64,000 nucleotides of DNA from Phyllostachys edulis (GCA_036346405.1 CM070563.1:19387022-19451021), one strand, 5' to 3'. Positions 43,230 through 55,437 are shown, numbered from the stretch's first letter. The notes: generated by a model not told the origin, from the letters alone. Translations and numbers: made by a program.

Positions 43230-44930
43230 TCACTTTATGCGAGTTATTTGAGGCCGAGACCCTTTATTGAACTTAGACACCCAAAAATCTTTGTTTGGAA
43301 AATACTTAGCTTTTAAGATTCTAAACCACAATTCATCCTTAGCTAACCCAATTCTCCATAACCACTTGCTTAACAAATAGACATTAAAGAGTATAGTATT
43401 AAGCACCTCTAAACCACCATAATCTTTTGGTCGACATACCGTATTCCAATTGACCATATGATATTTAAATTTCTCGCTAACCCCTCTCCAAAAGAATCTC
43501 GACCTGATAGAATCCATTTTCTTGTGAATCTCCTCACTCAACCTATAGAACCCCATTATATAAGTAGGAATGCTGCTAAGACAACTGTTGACCAAAACCA
43601 GTCTACCACCTGACGATAACAGGTTGCTCTTCCAAGACCCCAATCTATTTTCAAGTTTGCCAATAATCTTTTCTGCTACTTTCTTCTTGACAACTTTATC
43701 TCCAATAGGGATCCCCAAATAGGTCAAAGGAAATTGACCTAGTTTACGGTTTAAACTATTAGCCACTTTTTGAGCTTCTTCATTGTCCACCCTAATAACA
43801 AATACCTTGCTCTTGTGGTAGTTAATTCTTAAACCCGTCATCCATTCAAAGCAGTATAACAAGAATTTTATATTAAGGATATACTCATCCTTATACTCAA
43901 TCATGAGGACAGTGTCATCAGCGTATTGAAGGATAGGGATACCCCTAGGAAGTAAATTGGACACCACCCCTTTAACCAGATTGCTTTTTTGAGCTTTAGC
44001 TATTATGGAGGTCAAAACATCAGCAACCAGATTGAACAGCAGAGGAGAAAGAGGATCACCTTGTCTAAGACCTCTATGGGTGGTAAAGTAAGAACCAACA
44101 GAACCATTAATATTAATGCTCACTTTACCCCCTCTCACTGAACTCATCACCCATTTAATCCACTTATCAGAAAAGCCTCTACTAATCATAATAGATTCAA
44201 GAAAATTCCAATTCACTTTGTCATATGCTTTCTCAAAATCAAGCTTAAGGATAATACCTTTCTCTTTTGTGACTCTCAACTCATGAAGGATCTCATGGAG
44301 AGAGACCACCCCATCCAAAATATGTCTCCCTTTGATAAAAGTGATTTGACTCTCATTGATAATCTTATCAGCCACCTTCCCCAATCTAACAACCAATAAC
44401 TTGGTAATGATCTTGAAACTAACATTCAAAAGAGAAATAGGCCTGAATTGCTTGATGGTATTAGCATCCTGAATTTTTGGCACCAAGGTAATAACCCCAA
44501 AATTCAGTCTTTTCAAATCTAGATGCCCCTCAAAAAAATCATTGATAAGCCTCATGAAAGACTGCTTGATACAACCCCAAAAAGGCTTATAAAAACAAGA
44601 GGGAAAACCATCAGGTCCTGGAGCTGAATCTCCATTTAAACCTTTAATAACCTTCCAAACTTCATCTTCAGAGAAATGATGAATCAGACTAACATTGTCT
44701 TCATCAGAAATCAATTGCTTATCCTCCCAGAAGTTAGAAATAATGTCCACCTTATGACCACTGTCTTTACCAAAAAGAGCTTTATAAAAATTGTAAATAT
44801 GATTTCTAATATCAGCTTCTTCAGTATAGCACCCCTCTTCATGATCCAGCTTAAAGATAAAATTCTTCCTTCTTCTCCCATTAGCACAACTATGAAAAAA
44901 CTTAGTATTTGCATCCCTTGAGTAATCCAT
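43230..44930 (-). CDS. LINE reverse transcriptase (ORF2 central part)
   Basis: A 566-codon uninterrupted frame. RT blocks in order: APGPDGFPS (about residues 104-112), FRPISLLN (about 163-170), LKLDFEKAYDKVNW (about 228-241), GLRQGDPLSPLLF (about 288-300), the catalytic YADDTVLM (about 336-343), and LTYLGIPIG. It copies LINE RNA at the nicked target. It is the longest credible protein frame in the window. Upstream and downstream ORF2 parts are in other frames, so the full enzyme is not encoded. The ATG at 44930 is internal to the original ORF2 and has no promoter of its own. Confidence 0.92.
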   Translation of the reverse strand: MDYSRDANTKFFHSCANGRRRKNFIFKLDHEEGCYTEEADIRNHIYNFYKALFGKDSGHKVDIISNFWEDKQLISDEDNVSLIHHFSEDEVWKVIKGLNGDSAPGPDGFPSCFYKPFWGCIKQSFMRLINDFFEGHLDLKRLNFGVITLVPKIQDANTIKQFRPISLLNVSFKIITKLLVVRLGKVADKIINESQITFIKGRHILDGVVSLHEILHELRVTKEKGIILKLDFEKAYDKVNWNFLESIMISRGFSDKWIKWVMSSVRGGKVSININGSVGSYFTTHRGLRQGDPLSPLLFNLVADVLTSIIAKAQKSNLVKGVVSNLLPRGIPILQYADDTVLMIEYKDEYILNIKFLLYCFEWMTGLRINYHKSKVFVIRVDNEEAQKVANSLNRKLGQFPLTYLGIPIGDKVVKKKVAEKIIGKLENRLGSWKSNLLSSGGRLVLVNSCLSSIPTYIMGFYRLSEEIHKKMDSIRSRFFWRGVSEKFKYHMVNWNTVCRPKDYGGLEVLNTILFNVYLLSKWLWRIGLAKDELWFRILKAKYFPNKDFWVSKFNKGSRPQITRIK

Positions 44931-45001
44931 TTAACAGCCCCTCTTTGTTGCCAATAATTCTCCTCCATATCATATAAATGTTCCAAATCTCTCTCTACTT
45001 T

Positions 45002-45985
45002 TTACCTGTCAATCCATTCCTCAGCACATAAACCCCCCAGATCAGCTTTCAGATCAAGCTTATGTAAGATATCAAGGCAACTTTTCATCTCAATTCTGAA
45101 CTTACCATTCAAATTAGCACCCCAACCTCTTAAGTATTGTCTTAAAATAGCCAAACCCCCATTCCACCTATCCAAGGAATAGCAATTATCAGGAATTCTG
45201 TGAGAGATTTCCTCCCATTTATGATAAATCACCTCATTAAAATTTTCCTGACACAGCCACTTTTTATCAAAAAAGAATCTCCTAGACTGTTTCCTCTCCT
45301 CTCCTCCAGTGTTTAAAATTAAAGGACAATGGTCAGAACCAATCCTGGTCAAGTTGACAACAGAACAAAGAGGAAATCCGGCCTCCCAACTAGTTGACAC
45401 CAAAATCCTATCCAACTCCACCATAATAGGAACTGATTGCTTATTAGTCCAATTAAATATGTTACCACCCCTTTTAATCTCCATCAAATCATTATTTGAA
45501 ATGAAATTATTAAAATTGTCCATAAGAGAGTAGTTAACCTTACCAGAGCTCTTGTCGACACTTTCCTTATCAGATTAAAATCACCCCCTAAAACCAGAGG
45601 AAGGATAGAAGATTGGACTTTAATATGTAACTCATCCAGAAAAGACTGATTTAAGTCATGATGAGCAGGACCATAGACACAACTTCCATCCTAAAATTAC
45701 TTTGTTTGTGTCTCAAAACCATACTAATAAATAATCTCCCTTGGTCACACCCTTCAATTTCCAAATCTTCTTATTTCACCCCTATCAAGATACCCTCTGA
45801 ATGTCCATTAGCAGGAATCCAGTTCCAACTAAAGTCACAATTTCCCCCCAGATCTTTGAGATCCCTTGACGAGAAGTCCATTTTGATAGTTTCTTGCACC
45901 CCTACCACATCAATCCTCTCTTTGATCATCATCTCTTTCAAAAGCCTTCTTCTGGCCATGCGATACTTGTGTCGAGTCAACAATG
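45002..45985 (-). pseudogene. LINE endonuclease domain, broken
   Basis: Two minus frames: 45771-45983 (RRRLLKEMMIKERIDVVGVQ then ETI, the Glu-containing APE-like motif) and 45002-45523 (IFNWTNKQ, LDRILVS, and GSDHCPLIL, the SDH active-site motif). The region between them is frameshifted. Confidence 0.85.
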
Positions 45986-46383
45986 TCGTGCTTCAGACCG
46001 GCCCGACTGACACGCCCATCTATCCATGGATAAGGAACTAAAGGTGCATAGCTACAGGGAGGAGAACACCAGACGGTAGATCGCTGCCCCGTTGGTTCTG
46101 GAAGAAACGCTAAAGCATTGTTTCGTTTCTCTGCCTTTCCCGTATGGGCAAGCAGCCGACGCACGCGCGTGCACAAACCCATCCAACTTTCTCGTGTGGG
46201 CCTTGCGACACAAAACCAAGCCTCCCACTACCACTGGTTCCACACCACGAGGCCACTCGCTTTTCTCCCGTGTGCATGTGAAATGAGCTCCACTTACACA
46301 TCTTGCCGCATGTGATGTGCGACACACGATATCGGCTTGTCCCCGCATGCTGCTCGTCCACGCGAGACCGATTCACCTATACC
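45986..46383. other. Unassigned sequence 5' of the LINE
   Basis: Moderate-GC sequence with overlapping short frames on both strands. No gene recognised. Confidence 0.4.
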
Positions 46384-46575
46384 TAGGGGTGCAAATGAGT
46401 CGAGTAATTCCCGATCGGTACCGAATTCGAGATGGGAATTCAGTATTCGGCCAAATTCGGCATCTGTACCAAATAGTTAGCCTTGGATTCAGTAGTAAAA
46501 ATCGGTAGAGGTAATACCCGATCGAATAGCATCGGTAAGTGGATAGCCAGATAATTATCTGGACGAATATCTGGA
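46384..46575. mobile_element. hAT-like MITE end
   Basis: TAGGGGTGCAAATGAGTCGAG at 46384 resembles grass hAT-MITE termini, followed by repeated ATTCGG/CCGAAT and GGTACC text. No opposite end was found. Confidence 0.4.
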
Positions 46576-46826
46576 ATCATACATGCATCTCCTATCGCAT
46601 TCGCCCATCACCCGCGGCCTGCCCCTGTGGCTACCTCAGCCCGTCGCCACAGCCTGTCGTCGGGAGCCACCACCTCTGCTCGTCGCCCGTGGTCGCGGCC
46701 CACTGCCAGGAACCACCGCCTCCACCCGTGGCCTACCCCCGCCGCCGGGAGCCACTGCCTCCACCCATCGCCCCACCACCGCCGGGAGTCGCAGCCTCTG
46801 TTTGTTGTCACATCTCGATCGATGTC

Positions 46827-46857
<31 letters not shown>

Positions 46858-47689
46858 CTCAACTGCATCCGTGATGGCGTCGTCTGGCCATTCACTCGCC
46901 TGGTCACTCTCTATCTCTCTTTTTTCTATTCTCGAGCTTGCGATGGCAGCGGCTTGCCCCCAATGCCTTCTAGCCCTAGGTCACTCGTGTAGTGGCGTGT
47001 GAACAAGGGAATGAGCCATTGGACTGGCTCAGCCCAACTGTCCATTTCAATTCTCTTTGCCCTTTTATTTTGTTTTCTTTCCTTACATTTTTCTTCTTTC
47101 TTCTTTCTTTTGGTATTATATATATTTTTGGGTGTTATATTTGTGCAGAAGATTGAATGTATTTTCACGTGCATTGGAACGGTGAGAGCTTGCATGGTGT
47201 CCCGAATGGGTTGTGCCTAGGTGGAGGATGAAACCACCACCTTAGGCTACCGTGTTTTGTACATGCTCTCATGTACTCATGTTGAAGCGATATGGTATTT
47301 ATGTCGCGTCAAACTAGCTTGTGTCGTGTGATAGTTGTGGTCATTATGTACTTATGTTTAACAGTTGAAGGCTTGAAGTGATGGTGGTATGGTTCAGCGT
47401 ATATTCCCTTCTATATGCGTGTACTATCTGCCTATATTACACGTTTTTTATTTGAAACCATCATGTATCCGTCCTGACAGTACCGTGTCCGAAACTTTGA
47501 ATACTCCTATTGGGGGAAGGGTCTCCAATGCTCCCTCGAGTCGACGACCAAGTCAGCGTGAAGCCGGCGTAGAATGGCTCTGATAGCGCAACGGACGTCG
47601 ACAAACGTCACCCTCGATCTCAAACCCTGGTTCAATCTTAAACTCGAGCACTACCTTCACGCTCGGCAAGGATGATTCCATCACGTGGA
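46576..47689. other. GC-rich then AT-rich filler
   Basis: A Pro/Arg-rich codon-like GC repeat (46600-46800; words such as GGGAGCCAC and CCGCCTCCACCC), a (GA)n tract (46838-46858), then pyrimidine-rich sequence. No supported gene. Confidence 0.4.
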
Positions 47690-48034
47690 CCGGTGTTGGC
47701 GACCCTACTCGACTGGAAAAGACAAGATTGCCCTCAAAATTATACTAGGGTTAGGGGCAATTGTGTAACTTCCCTTTTCCTCCCCCTCTCATCCTATAAA
47801 TATGACTCATTTTAACAAGAGGAGGGGATGCCACTTGTAGATCATTTCACACTTGAGCAATACGATTGAAGTGAGATATTTGCTTCGCTTACGCTTCGTT
47901 CCCAGCTTACGCATTCCCGGAAGTCGATGTAGTCGACCGAGAGTGCCTATAAATGAAATGTCTAGACTTGTATCTACGACAACTCCGAGTTTGTATCCGT
48001 ATCTGGCCTTACTGTATCTGACTTCGAATCCGAG
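47690..48034. other. Promoter-like sequence flanking the MULE
   Basis: CCTATAAATATG (47793-47804) is followed by normal-complexity sequence. It could be an LTR end or a host promoter fragment. Nothing decisive. Confidence 0.3.
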
Positions 48035-48165
48035 AAAAAATAGGATTAATTCCTTATTTTCCACTGGAAGTTGGTCGGGTCCCTAAAATGGCATCGCGAA
48101 ACTGCACCTCCCTTCATTGTCATCGGATCTCAACTTTCATCCCATTTTTGCCATCGGTAAACCAT
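48035..48165 (+). repeat. Long terminal inverted repeat, left
   Basis: Inverted partner of 59908-60030, at about 80-85% by eye. Confidence 0.75.
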
Positions 48166-48343
48166 GAATTGACTGTCAAATTGTGTGCAAAAAAACGTAT
48201 TTACCCTTATTGCTATTCCATCTTCTTCTACTTCATCCAAGGATAGAATGTCAATGTTACAAGGAAACGAAACCATGCCCACACACTGACGCATTCACGT
48301 ACCGTATAACTATAATTTACCATGTGTTTTCACTTACAACGTA

Positions 48344-48348
48344 GATAG
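48344..48348. repeat. Target-site duplication GATAG (left)
   Basis: Matches GATAG at 58516-58520, across the copia element. Confidence 0.85.
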
Positions 48349-48493
48349 TGTTAGAAAAGTTGAGACTAGGGTTTTGCTATTCACAACTGTGCAACTTATT
48401 CATTAATTGAGAGATATATATAGACATTGTTATATGGGCCTCATTGGCTATATGGGCCAAGAGAAAGAGAGAGAATGTACAACACTCTTAACA
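48349..48493 (-). repeat. Copia 3' LTR (145 bp)
   Basis: Begins TGTTAG and ends TTAACA on the plus strand. Its right part (GACATTGTTAYATG... GTACAACACTCTTAA) is repeated at 58405-58515. Confidence 0.88.
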
Positions 48494-48499
48494 CCTCCT

Positions 48500-49760
48500 T
48501 CAAACTCAAGGTGGATCAGGAGGATCTGATGCACTAAGTTTGAGTAGATGAAGCCGATATTGTTCTCGAGTCTGAGCTTTAGTGAAGAAATCTACAACTT
48601 GAAGCTCTGAGGGAACATACTTGAGAGTGATGCTCGACTACTGACAATGAGACCGTGTGAAGGATGCATCAACACCAATGTATTTTGTCAGCTCATGCTT
48701 GACTGGATCACTAGCAATATGAATGGCAATTGTATTGTCATAAAAGAGAGACGTAGGATTGTCACAATGGACACCGAGATCAATCAAGAGCCATCGAAGC
48801 CAAATGATCTATGAGGTGGTAGCGGCAAGAGCTCGAATCTCAGAGTGTGACGTCGTAGTCTGCTTCTTGGACTTCCAAGCAATGAGCGAAGTACCAAGAA
48901 AGATATAGCAGTCAGTGATAGATCGGCGATCAGCAGGATCACTCATTCAAGTGTAGTCAGAGTAAGCATGGAGCTGACTCGAACTAGCATAGAACAAACG
49001 TCTAGACACAGTCCCCCTCAAGTATCTCAGCACACGAAGAACATTACCATAGTGGACTAAGGTGGGAGAACTAACAAACTGGCTGAGCACATGAACAACA
49101 TGAGCAATGTCTGGCCTGGTGACAGTGAGATAAACAAGACTCCCAATGAGTTGTCGATAGCGAGAAGGATATGTCAGTGGTACACCGTCTATAGATCGAA
49201 GCTGTAGGTGGAGCACCATGGGTGTGGCAGCATTGCGTGTATCAATCATGCCAGAGCGAGCAAATAGATCCTGAACATAGCGATGCTGAGAGGTAGTAGC
49301 CATCACTATCAGAACGAACCTCAATCCCCAAAAAATAGTTCAATGGTCCCAAATCGGACATCATAAATTGTTCACTCAATTTTCTCTTCACAAAAGCCAC
49401 ATAATCCATGTCGTCTCTTGTGATCAGCATATCATCTACATATAGCAGAAGCAAAGTATGACCCTGCTGAGAAGTGTGAATAAACAATGCAGGACCATGC
49501 TCACTTGGAGTGAAACCAGCAGCTCCAAACACAGAACTGAAATGCTCAAACCAAGCATGAGGAGCCTACTTGAGACCATATAGAGCACGTTTAAGGCGAC
49601 AAACATATTCTGTAGGAGCCTCAACACCTAGGGGTGGCTGCATATAGACATCCTCATGTAGACCACCATGAAGAAAAGTATTCTTGATATCCATCTCAGA
49701 TATAATCCAAATGCGTACCGCTGCAACAGCAACAAGAGTACAGACTATGGTCATATGAGC
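48500..49760 (-). pseudogene. Copia reverse transcriptase and RNase H, decayed
   Basis: RT blocks: SEMDIKNTFLHGGLHEDVYM and CRLKRALYGLK (49566-49754), HTLLLLYVDDMLITRDD (about 49400-49450, catalytic YVDD), LGPLNYFLGIEV, and IGSLVYLTVTRPDIAH / VLRYLRGT (48947-49324). The RNase H region follows at 48500-48945 in broken frames. At least three frame changes separate these blocks. Confidence 0.9.
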
Positions 49761-51470
49761 AATTGGAGCAAAATTCTCATCATAATCTCGATCATAAGCC
49801 TGCTAAAAACCTCTTGCAATAAGACGAGTCTTATATCACTCTACTGGACCATCTAACTTTTTTTTTACTTTGTACACCCACTTGCAAGTTATAGGAATAG
49901 CTCAAGATGGTAGCAGAATAAGATCCCAAGTGCATGTACACTATAATGCTATGAGATCCTCTGTCATAGCCAACTGCCACACAAGTATACTAGTGGCCTC
50001 TTGATAGATACTCGGCTCAACTACTGTACCTGCACGAGAAAAACCCCATCTCTCTAGTGCCTGAATAGAAGAACAGTCACGTAAGGCATACCGTGATGTA
50101 GTAGAACGATCGTCAAAGTCGGTGGTACTGGCCGGAGGGTCAACTGGAGGAGAGGAGGACTGAGGATCAGAAGAAACACTCTGTCGACAACTATAGTGAA
50201 AAGAAAAAGTGGAAGTGTCAGAAACTAGTGGAGCACATGGAGGAGGCACACTATAAGGTAAAACTGGTGGGAAAAGGTGTATCTGGAGAAGATAAGTCTG
50301 GTAAAGAAATGGGAGGCAGGCACAAAAAGAAGGTGGAATCTGTGGAAGAAGTGAGATGTGTAGAAGAATGATAAAAGAATGGTCAACCCTCATCAAAGGT
50401 CACATCACGAGAGATGCGAATGCGGTGTGCTGAGGGATCATAGCAACGATAGCCCTTATGCTTAGGAGTATAACCCAAGAATACACACTGAACCGACTGA
50501 GCGCTTAGCTTTGTGCGCTCACGAGGTGCTAGAAGGACACAGCAGACACAACCAAAGACATGAAGATGAGCATAGCGAGAAGGTGCTCTATATAGAACCT
50601 CATCAGGACACTTGCCTTTAAGCTTGGAAGATGGCTGACGATTGATGAGATAGACTGTCGTAGAGATCGCTTCCCCTCAAAAGTGAGAGGGAACAAAGGA
50701 GGAGATGAGAAGAGTACAAGCAGTCTCAATAATGTGATGGTGCTTGCACTTAGCAACACCATTCTGAGTATGAGCACCAAGACACAAGAGCTGAGGAAGA
50801 GTACCCTCAGAAGAAAGGAATTAACGGTGCTTGCGCTCAGCAACACCATTCTGAGTATGAGCACCAAGACACGAGAGCTGAGGAAGAATACCCTCAGAAG
50901 AAAGGAACGGATGAAAGGCTGATGAAACATACTCTCCTCTAGAGTCAGAACGAAAAACATGAATGGAAGAAAAAAAATTGTGCCTGAAACATCTTATCAA
51001 AAGATTGATAAATGGAAATCAACTGAGAACAATGTTTCATAAAATAGATCCAAGTATATCTAGAGTGATCATCAACAAATATGACATAATAACTATGACC
51101 ACCCTTCAAAGCAAAAGGATATGGACCCTATACATCTGAATGCACCAAATGAAAAGGACAAGAGGACTGAGAGGTACTACTAGAATATGGAAGTTGTAGC
51201 TATTTCCCTAGCTTACAACTAGTACAATAAAAACTAGACTCAAGAGTGACATGATATAAGGAACCCTGGTGAACTAGAGTGGTGAGGCGAGCTCCACAGA
51301 GATGATCAAGTCTATGATGCCACTTGCTGAAGGAAGAACTAATAGGAGACTGAGATGATGACATAGCAGAAGACACTAAGGCCTTCGATGTATTGGTGGA
51401 AGGAAAATGTAAGATGTCCAAGACATAGAGACTAGGAGAGCCTCTATGGTGATGGCCAGAACCAACCACT
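49761..51470 (-). pseudogene. Copia integrase and GAG-pre-integrase domain
   Basis: The GAG-pre-integrase zinc region lies at 51200-51469 (WHHRLDHLCGARL, then FYCTSCKLGK). The integrase core follows leftward in degraded form: HSD (about 51145), FRSDS (about 50945) and the NGVAERKH motif (about 50850) can be picked out. An 87-bp in-frame tandem duplication (50738-50824 and 50825-50911) doubles the last motif; one copy keeps Glu, the other has Lys. The connecting segment (49941-50396) is Ser/Pro-rich, as is usual between integrase and RT. Confidence 0.85.
50738..50911. repeat. 87-bp tandem duplication inside copia integrase
   Basis: Copies 50738-50824 and 50825-50911 are about 93% identical (both contain CAACACCATTCTGAGTATGA). 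87 bp is 29 codons, so the frame is not shifted by it. Confidence 0.92.
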
Positions 51471-52159
51471 CTTCTGCTCTAACGATCCTGAATGAAACAA
51501 GAAGAATCATCAAATACAATGAAACAGTTCATATTAGTAAGTTGATCAACAGAAAGAAGATTCATAGATAGCTGAGGAACAAAAGACACATCTGGAACAG
51601 AGATGTGAGATGTCAGAGAATGCCCTGATGGGTGATAGATCAAGGAGTACCATCAGCAGTGTCAACATATGCAGCATTAGTCACAGGTCTACGAGCAACA
51701 AGCTGAGAGTTGTTCGTTGCAAAATGAGAAGAAGCACCCAAGTCCAGAACCCAAGGATGAGCACCGCAAGGAGCAGAAGGTACAATTGAGGTCATAGCAG
51801 ACACTGATCTAGAAGTCATTGTAGGTGTGGGTGTGGCAGCAGTAAGTGCTCTCAGAGGCCCAGTAGGTGCTCCATGACGATGATCAGATGGATGTCTAGA
51901 ACGATAATCAACAAGCTGATCTGAATGTAACTTGAAACACTTATCAACAAGATGATCAGTCCTCTTGCAATGAGAACATACCAACACTCATGTGAGTGTA
52001 GCTCTGATAGATCCAGACCGCTGTGAGAGACCCAGGACAGCATGTGGTGAGGATCCTGAGGTAGCCATAAGTGAATGGAGACGAGCATCCTCTACAATCA
52101 AACTAGTGAGTACCTCAGTCAAAGTCGATGGAGTGGGATAGTTGAGAAACTGAGTATGA
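51471..52159 (-). pseudogene. Copia gag zinc knuckle and protease
   Basis: In the frame 51640-51987, a CCHC knuckle (CSHCKRTDHLVDKC) is followed by the protease motif WVLDLGASSHFA, where the usual DSGAS has Ser changed to Leu. Upstream gag is cut at 52160 by the gypsy LTR. Confidence 0.85.
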
Positions 52160-55100
52160 TGTAACGTCCCAAAAATCCTTAAGTTGGATTAGCTAAGCAT
52201 ATCGTGTGTTATGTGTGTAAATTATGGTTTAATGAAAAACTTTTGTTGTTATAATAAAGTTTGTCCCTAAAATTTTAAACTTTCAACTTGAATTTAAGCT
52301 TTAATATGAATCTAGAAAATGTATAATTAAAAGTTGTTGGAAATAATTTATTTAAATACTAGATTATTTATCATGAATTAATATAATTTTTCACAAATTT
52401 TTAGAAGCCATTTTAACCTCACCAAAATTCAAACCATTTCACTAATGATGTTTTGAAAACAATTTAATTCTAACAAATTTTGGTGTGGACAGTACTTGAA
52501 AATAATTTTCCTAAGTCCTATTTGATTCTCATAACACGCACAAAAATGTTCAGAATTTTTTGAATTTATTTACTATTTTAAAACGCTAAGTCAAATGTTT
52601 TCGTAAATCGGTCAAACTAAATCAAATCTGATCCTAGTAGGACTGTAGCGACCGAGTCCGACCTCCACTTGACTCGACCGGACCAGACCCATTCACTCAC
52701 ACCCGACCGCATCATTTCTTTATCCCTCTGACGGGCGGGCCCCACAGCCCGAGCAGTGTTCATCTTCCTCGTCGGCGTCGCTCGGTGCTAGCGTTCTGCA
52801 TGCGCGCCACTGAGCCATCGCATGCCACCTAGCGCCTTTGTGTCGATCTCTTAGACATCGCCTTGGTCTCATCTATCTCCCGAGCCAACCCACTCTTCCC
52901 CTTCCTTTCTCTTTCGCTCTCCCCAACCATTTCTTCATTCCGGCCGAGGAGGAAGACGGGTGGAGTGCCACCCCTTTGAAGCCTCCCGTGAGTCCCAAGG
53001 TCCATCGCCGAACTCCATGATCGACGCCGCGTCCATTTTTTTCGGTTTGAGCCATCGTCCTCCACGGAATCACTAGACGCATCATCTTCGTCCTCGCGGT
53101 CGGTAGCCATGGCTGCGACTATCGTGAGCACTTCGGTGAGTGTCTCTCGGTGCCTTCGTGTCCATTAAGATCGCATCATCGTGTGAAGATTAATGGCGGA
53201 GTTAATTTTGTTTTGGTGCATCCCTGAGGGAGTTTGACCCCCTTCTTCTCCAACCTCGATGAAGCGCCGTCGTCCCCATGTGGGCGCCGCCGACCTCCAT
53301 CATCGTCAATCTTAGGGGCGTTGAGTTTGGGGTGCCGAGGTGATCTCAACGCGCACCTCCCCGATCTATCTTGGTGTCTGTAGTAGCTACTCCTCAAGCA
53401 CCGCTCTTCTGCTCCGCCTCCGTCCGCCGTGAGCCCACCTCCGTCGACCTTTGGGCTTCCCGCCACTGGCAACGAGTTCATGGGTCGGCTCCACACCTGG
53501 ACATGTTGACCCCAAGTCCGGAGAGCCCCTGCTTCACCGGATTGCTATGCACAGCCGCACCACCGCACGCGAGAGCGCCGTTGAGCCGTCGGTGGATTTA
53601 GGTAATGATGTCGTCATTAGCGCTAATCTTTCTTTTAATGAATGTATGACACGTAGGTCCCACCAATTAAAAACATGTTTAAAACTTTAAGTGAAAACCG
53701 TTTAAAACTCTTAGTGATTGACTTGTGGGCCCAATCAAACGGTTAAGTGGTTGTGTAGTTTTAGAAATACGTTTTCTCTTAATGAAAGCGTAATTTTTAC
53801 ATGCTTAAAACGAATATACGTTTTAGTTATTTGAAGACGTATTTCAGCGAATACGTTTTCAGCATTGTCTTCGGGAATAACCGAGTCAACCTTGACCGGG
53901 TCAAACCCCCACCCCAGGCCCCGCTTGTCATTCTCTATGGTTAGCTGTGGCCGTGTAAGAAAAGTATCAAATTATTTAAGAATTCCGAAACTAATTAAAA
54001 TTGGATTTAATTGATATATGCCACTGCAAAGGTGATGTTTCACAAATGTGCCCTTGAAAAGTTTTTTCTAAAATATCACTTCCTAGTATAAAGTTTTACA
54101 CTAGGGAGTGGTATTTTTAGAATTAAAACTTTTAGTGGCATATTTGGATCCATGAACTCTAGCAATGGCATATATCAAATTTTCCTTTAAAATTGGCAAC
54201 AGAAAATTCAAATAACTTGGAAAATTCATAACTAATTCAATTTAACTCCAAATTGGATTAAATCAATTTTGTTAGTTTTAATTTTTATTGAACTTTAAGT
54301 GAAAACCGCTTAAAACTCTTAGTGATTGACTTGTGGGCCCAATCAAACGGTTAAGTGGTTGTGTAGTTTTAGAAATACGTTTTCTCTTAATGAAAGCGTA
54401 ATTTTTACATGCTTAAAACGAATTTACGTTTTAGTTATTTGAAGACGTATTTCAAATAATACGCCAAAGATTGTCTTCGGGAATAACCGAGTCAACCTTG
54501 ACCGGGTCAAACCCCCACCCCAGGCCCCGCTTGTCATTCTCTATGGTTAGCTGTGGCCGTGTAAGAAAAGTATCAAATTATTTAAGAATTCCGAAACTAA
54601 TTAAAATTGGATTTAATTGATATATGCCACTTCAAAGGTGATGTTTCACAAATGTGCCACTGAAAAGTTTTTTTTTCTAAAAATATCACTTCCTAGTATA
54701 AAGTTTTACACTAGAGAGTGGTATTTTTAGAATTAAAAACTTTTTAGTGGCATATTTGGATCCATGAACTCTGCAATGGCATATATCAAATTTTCCCTTT
54801 AAAATTGGCACCGAAAATTCAAATAACTTGGAAAATTCATAACTAATTCAATTTAACTCCAAATTGGATTAAATCAATTTTGTTAGTTTTAATTTTTATT
54901 GAACTTTTAAATGGACTAGGTTTTAAATATGTTTTTGTTGTAGAAATTTTTATTATTATTTTAATTTTACATTAATGACTTTAACTTTGTAAAATGTGTA
55001 GAAAATTCATATGAATTACAAATGAACTAAAAAATTTCACCTAAAATCTTAATCTACCTACTATGTGATTTGCATGCAATTTTGAATGATTTGTTATTGT

Positions 55101-55398
55101 TGGTTTTATTTGGTGTTTATTGCAATATCGTCTTCCGTTACGTTTTCGACGATACCGATATATTTGTGAGATCAATTTGAGTGTAATATGAGGTTGAACA
55201 AGTGGTACCAGCAAAGGTGCGAGCACCCTCCTCTTGATCATGTTGCTCCTACTGATTTTAAAATGTTTTATGTGGATTTTAATCTTGCCATTGCATGCTA
55301 TTTTCAAAAGTATGTTCATGGGTAGAAGTAGTTAAATACCTAATTGTTGCATTGCCCTCCTTGAATGTTGATATCCCTTTTTGTTCAGTTGTTGCCTA
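52160..55398 (+). mobile_element. Gypsy (Tekay-like) LTR, right end missing
   Basis: It starts TGTAACGTCCCAAAAATCC, inside the copia gag. The body shows AT-rich U3, a GC-rich promoter-like zone (52640-53590), then AT-rich sequence ending at a (TA)n tract. No TTACA end or internal region follows. It contains a 608-bp tandem duplication. At about 3.2 kb (2.6 kb before duplication), its length fits Tekay/RIRE3-type LTRs. The short frames in the GC-rich zone (52829-53601) have no domains. Confidence 0.7.
53683..54901. repeat. 608-bp tandem duplication inside the LTR
   Basis: 53683-54290 and 54291-54901 are about 97% identical, differing by small substitutions and indels (for example ACGTTTTCAGCATTGTC versus ACGCCAAAGATTGTC). 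Both copies begin at AACTTTAAGTG. The second copy is followed by AACTTTTAAATGG, so a short repeat probably mediated the duplication. Confidence 0.93.

Positions 55399-55437
<39 letters not shown>
55399..55437. repeat. (TA)n microsatellite
   Basis: About 18 TA units, directly followed by TAGGAAAAATAC. Confidence 0.95.

Larger units (their letters stand above)
42084..45985 (-). mobile_element. L1-type LINE, 5'-truncated
   Basis: A minus-strand non-LTR retrotransposon: endonuclease (45560-45985 and 45002-45523), reverse transcriptase (43230-44930) and the C-terminal zf-RVT region (42350-43229). The 3' end is marked by a short poly(T) on the plus strand (42084-42091), i.e. the poly(A) tail of the transcript. 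ORF1 (gag-like) and the first residues of the endonuclease are missing, so it is 5'-truncated near 45985, as is usual for target-primed reverse transcription. Target duplications were not identified. Confidence 0.88.

Noticed and set aside
43230..44930. Stand-alone reverse transcriptase gene (domesticated)
   Set aside because: Endonuclease and zf-RVT remnants flank it in the correct order, so it is part of a LINE; no promoter or start context of its own.
52829..53601. Small gene(s) in the GC-rich zone
   Set aside because: It sits in the promoter zone of the gypsy LTR; frames are short, overlap on both strands and lack domains.
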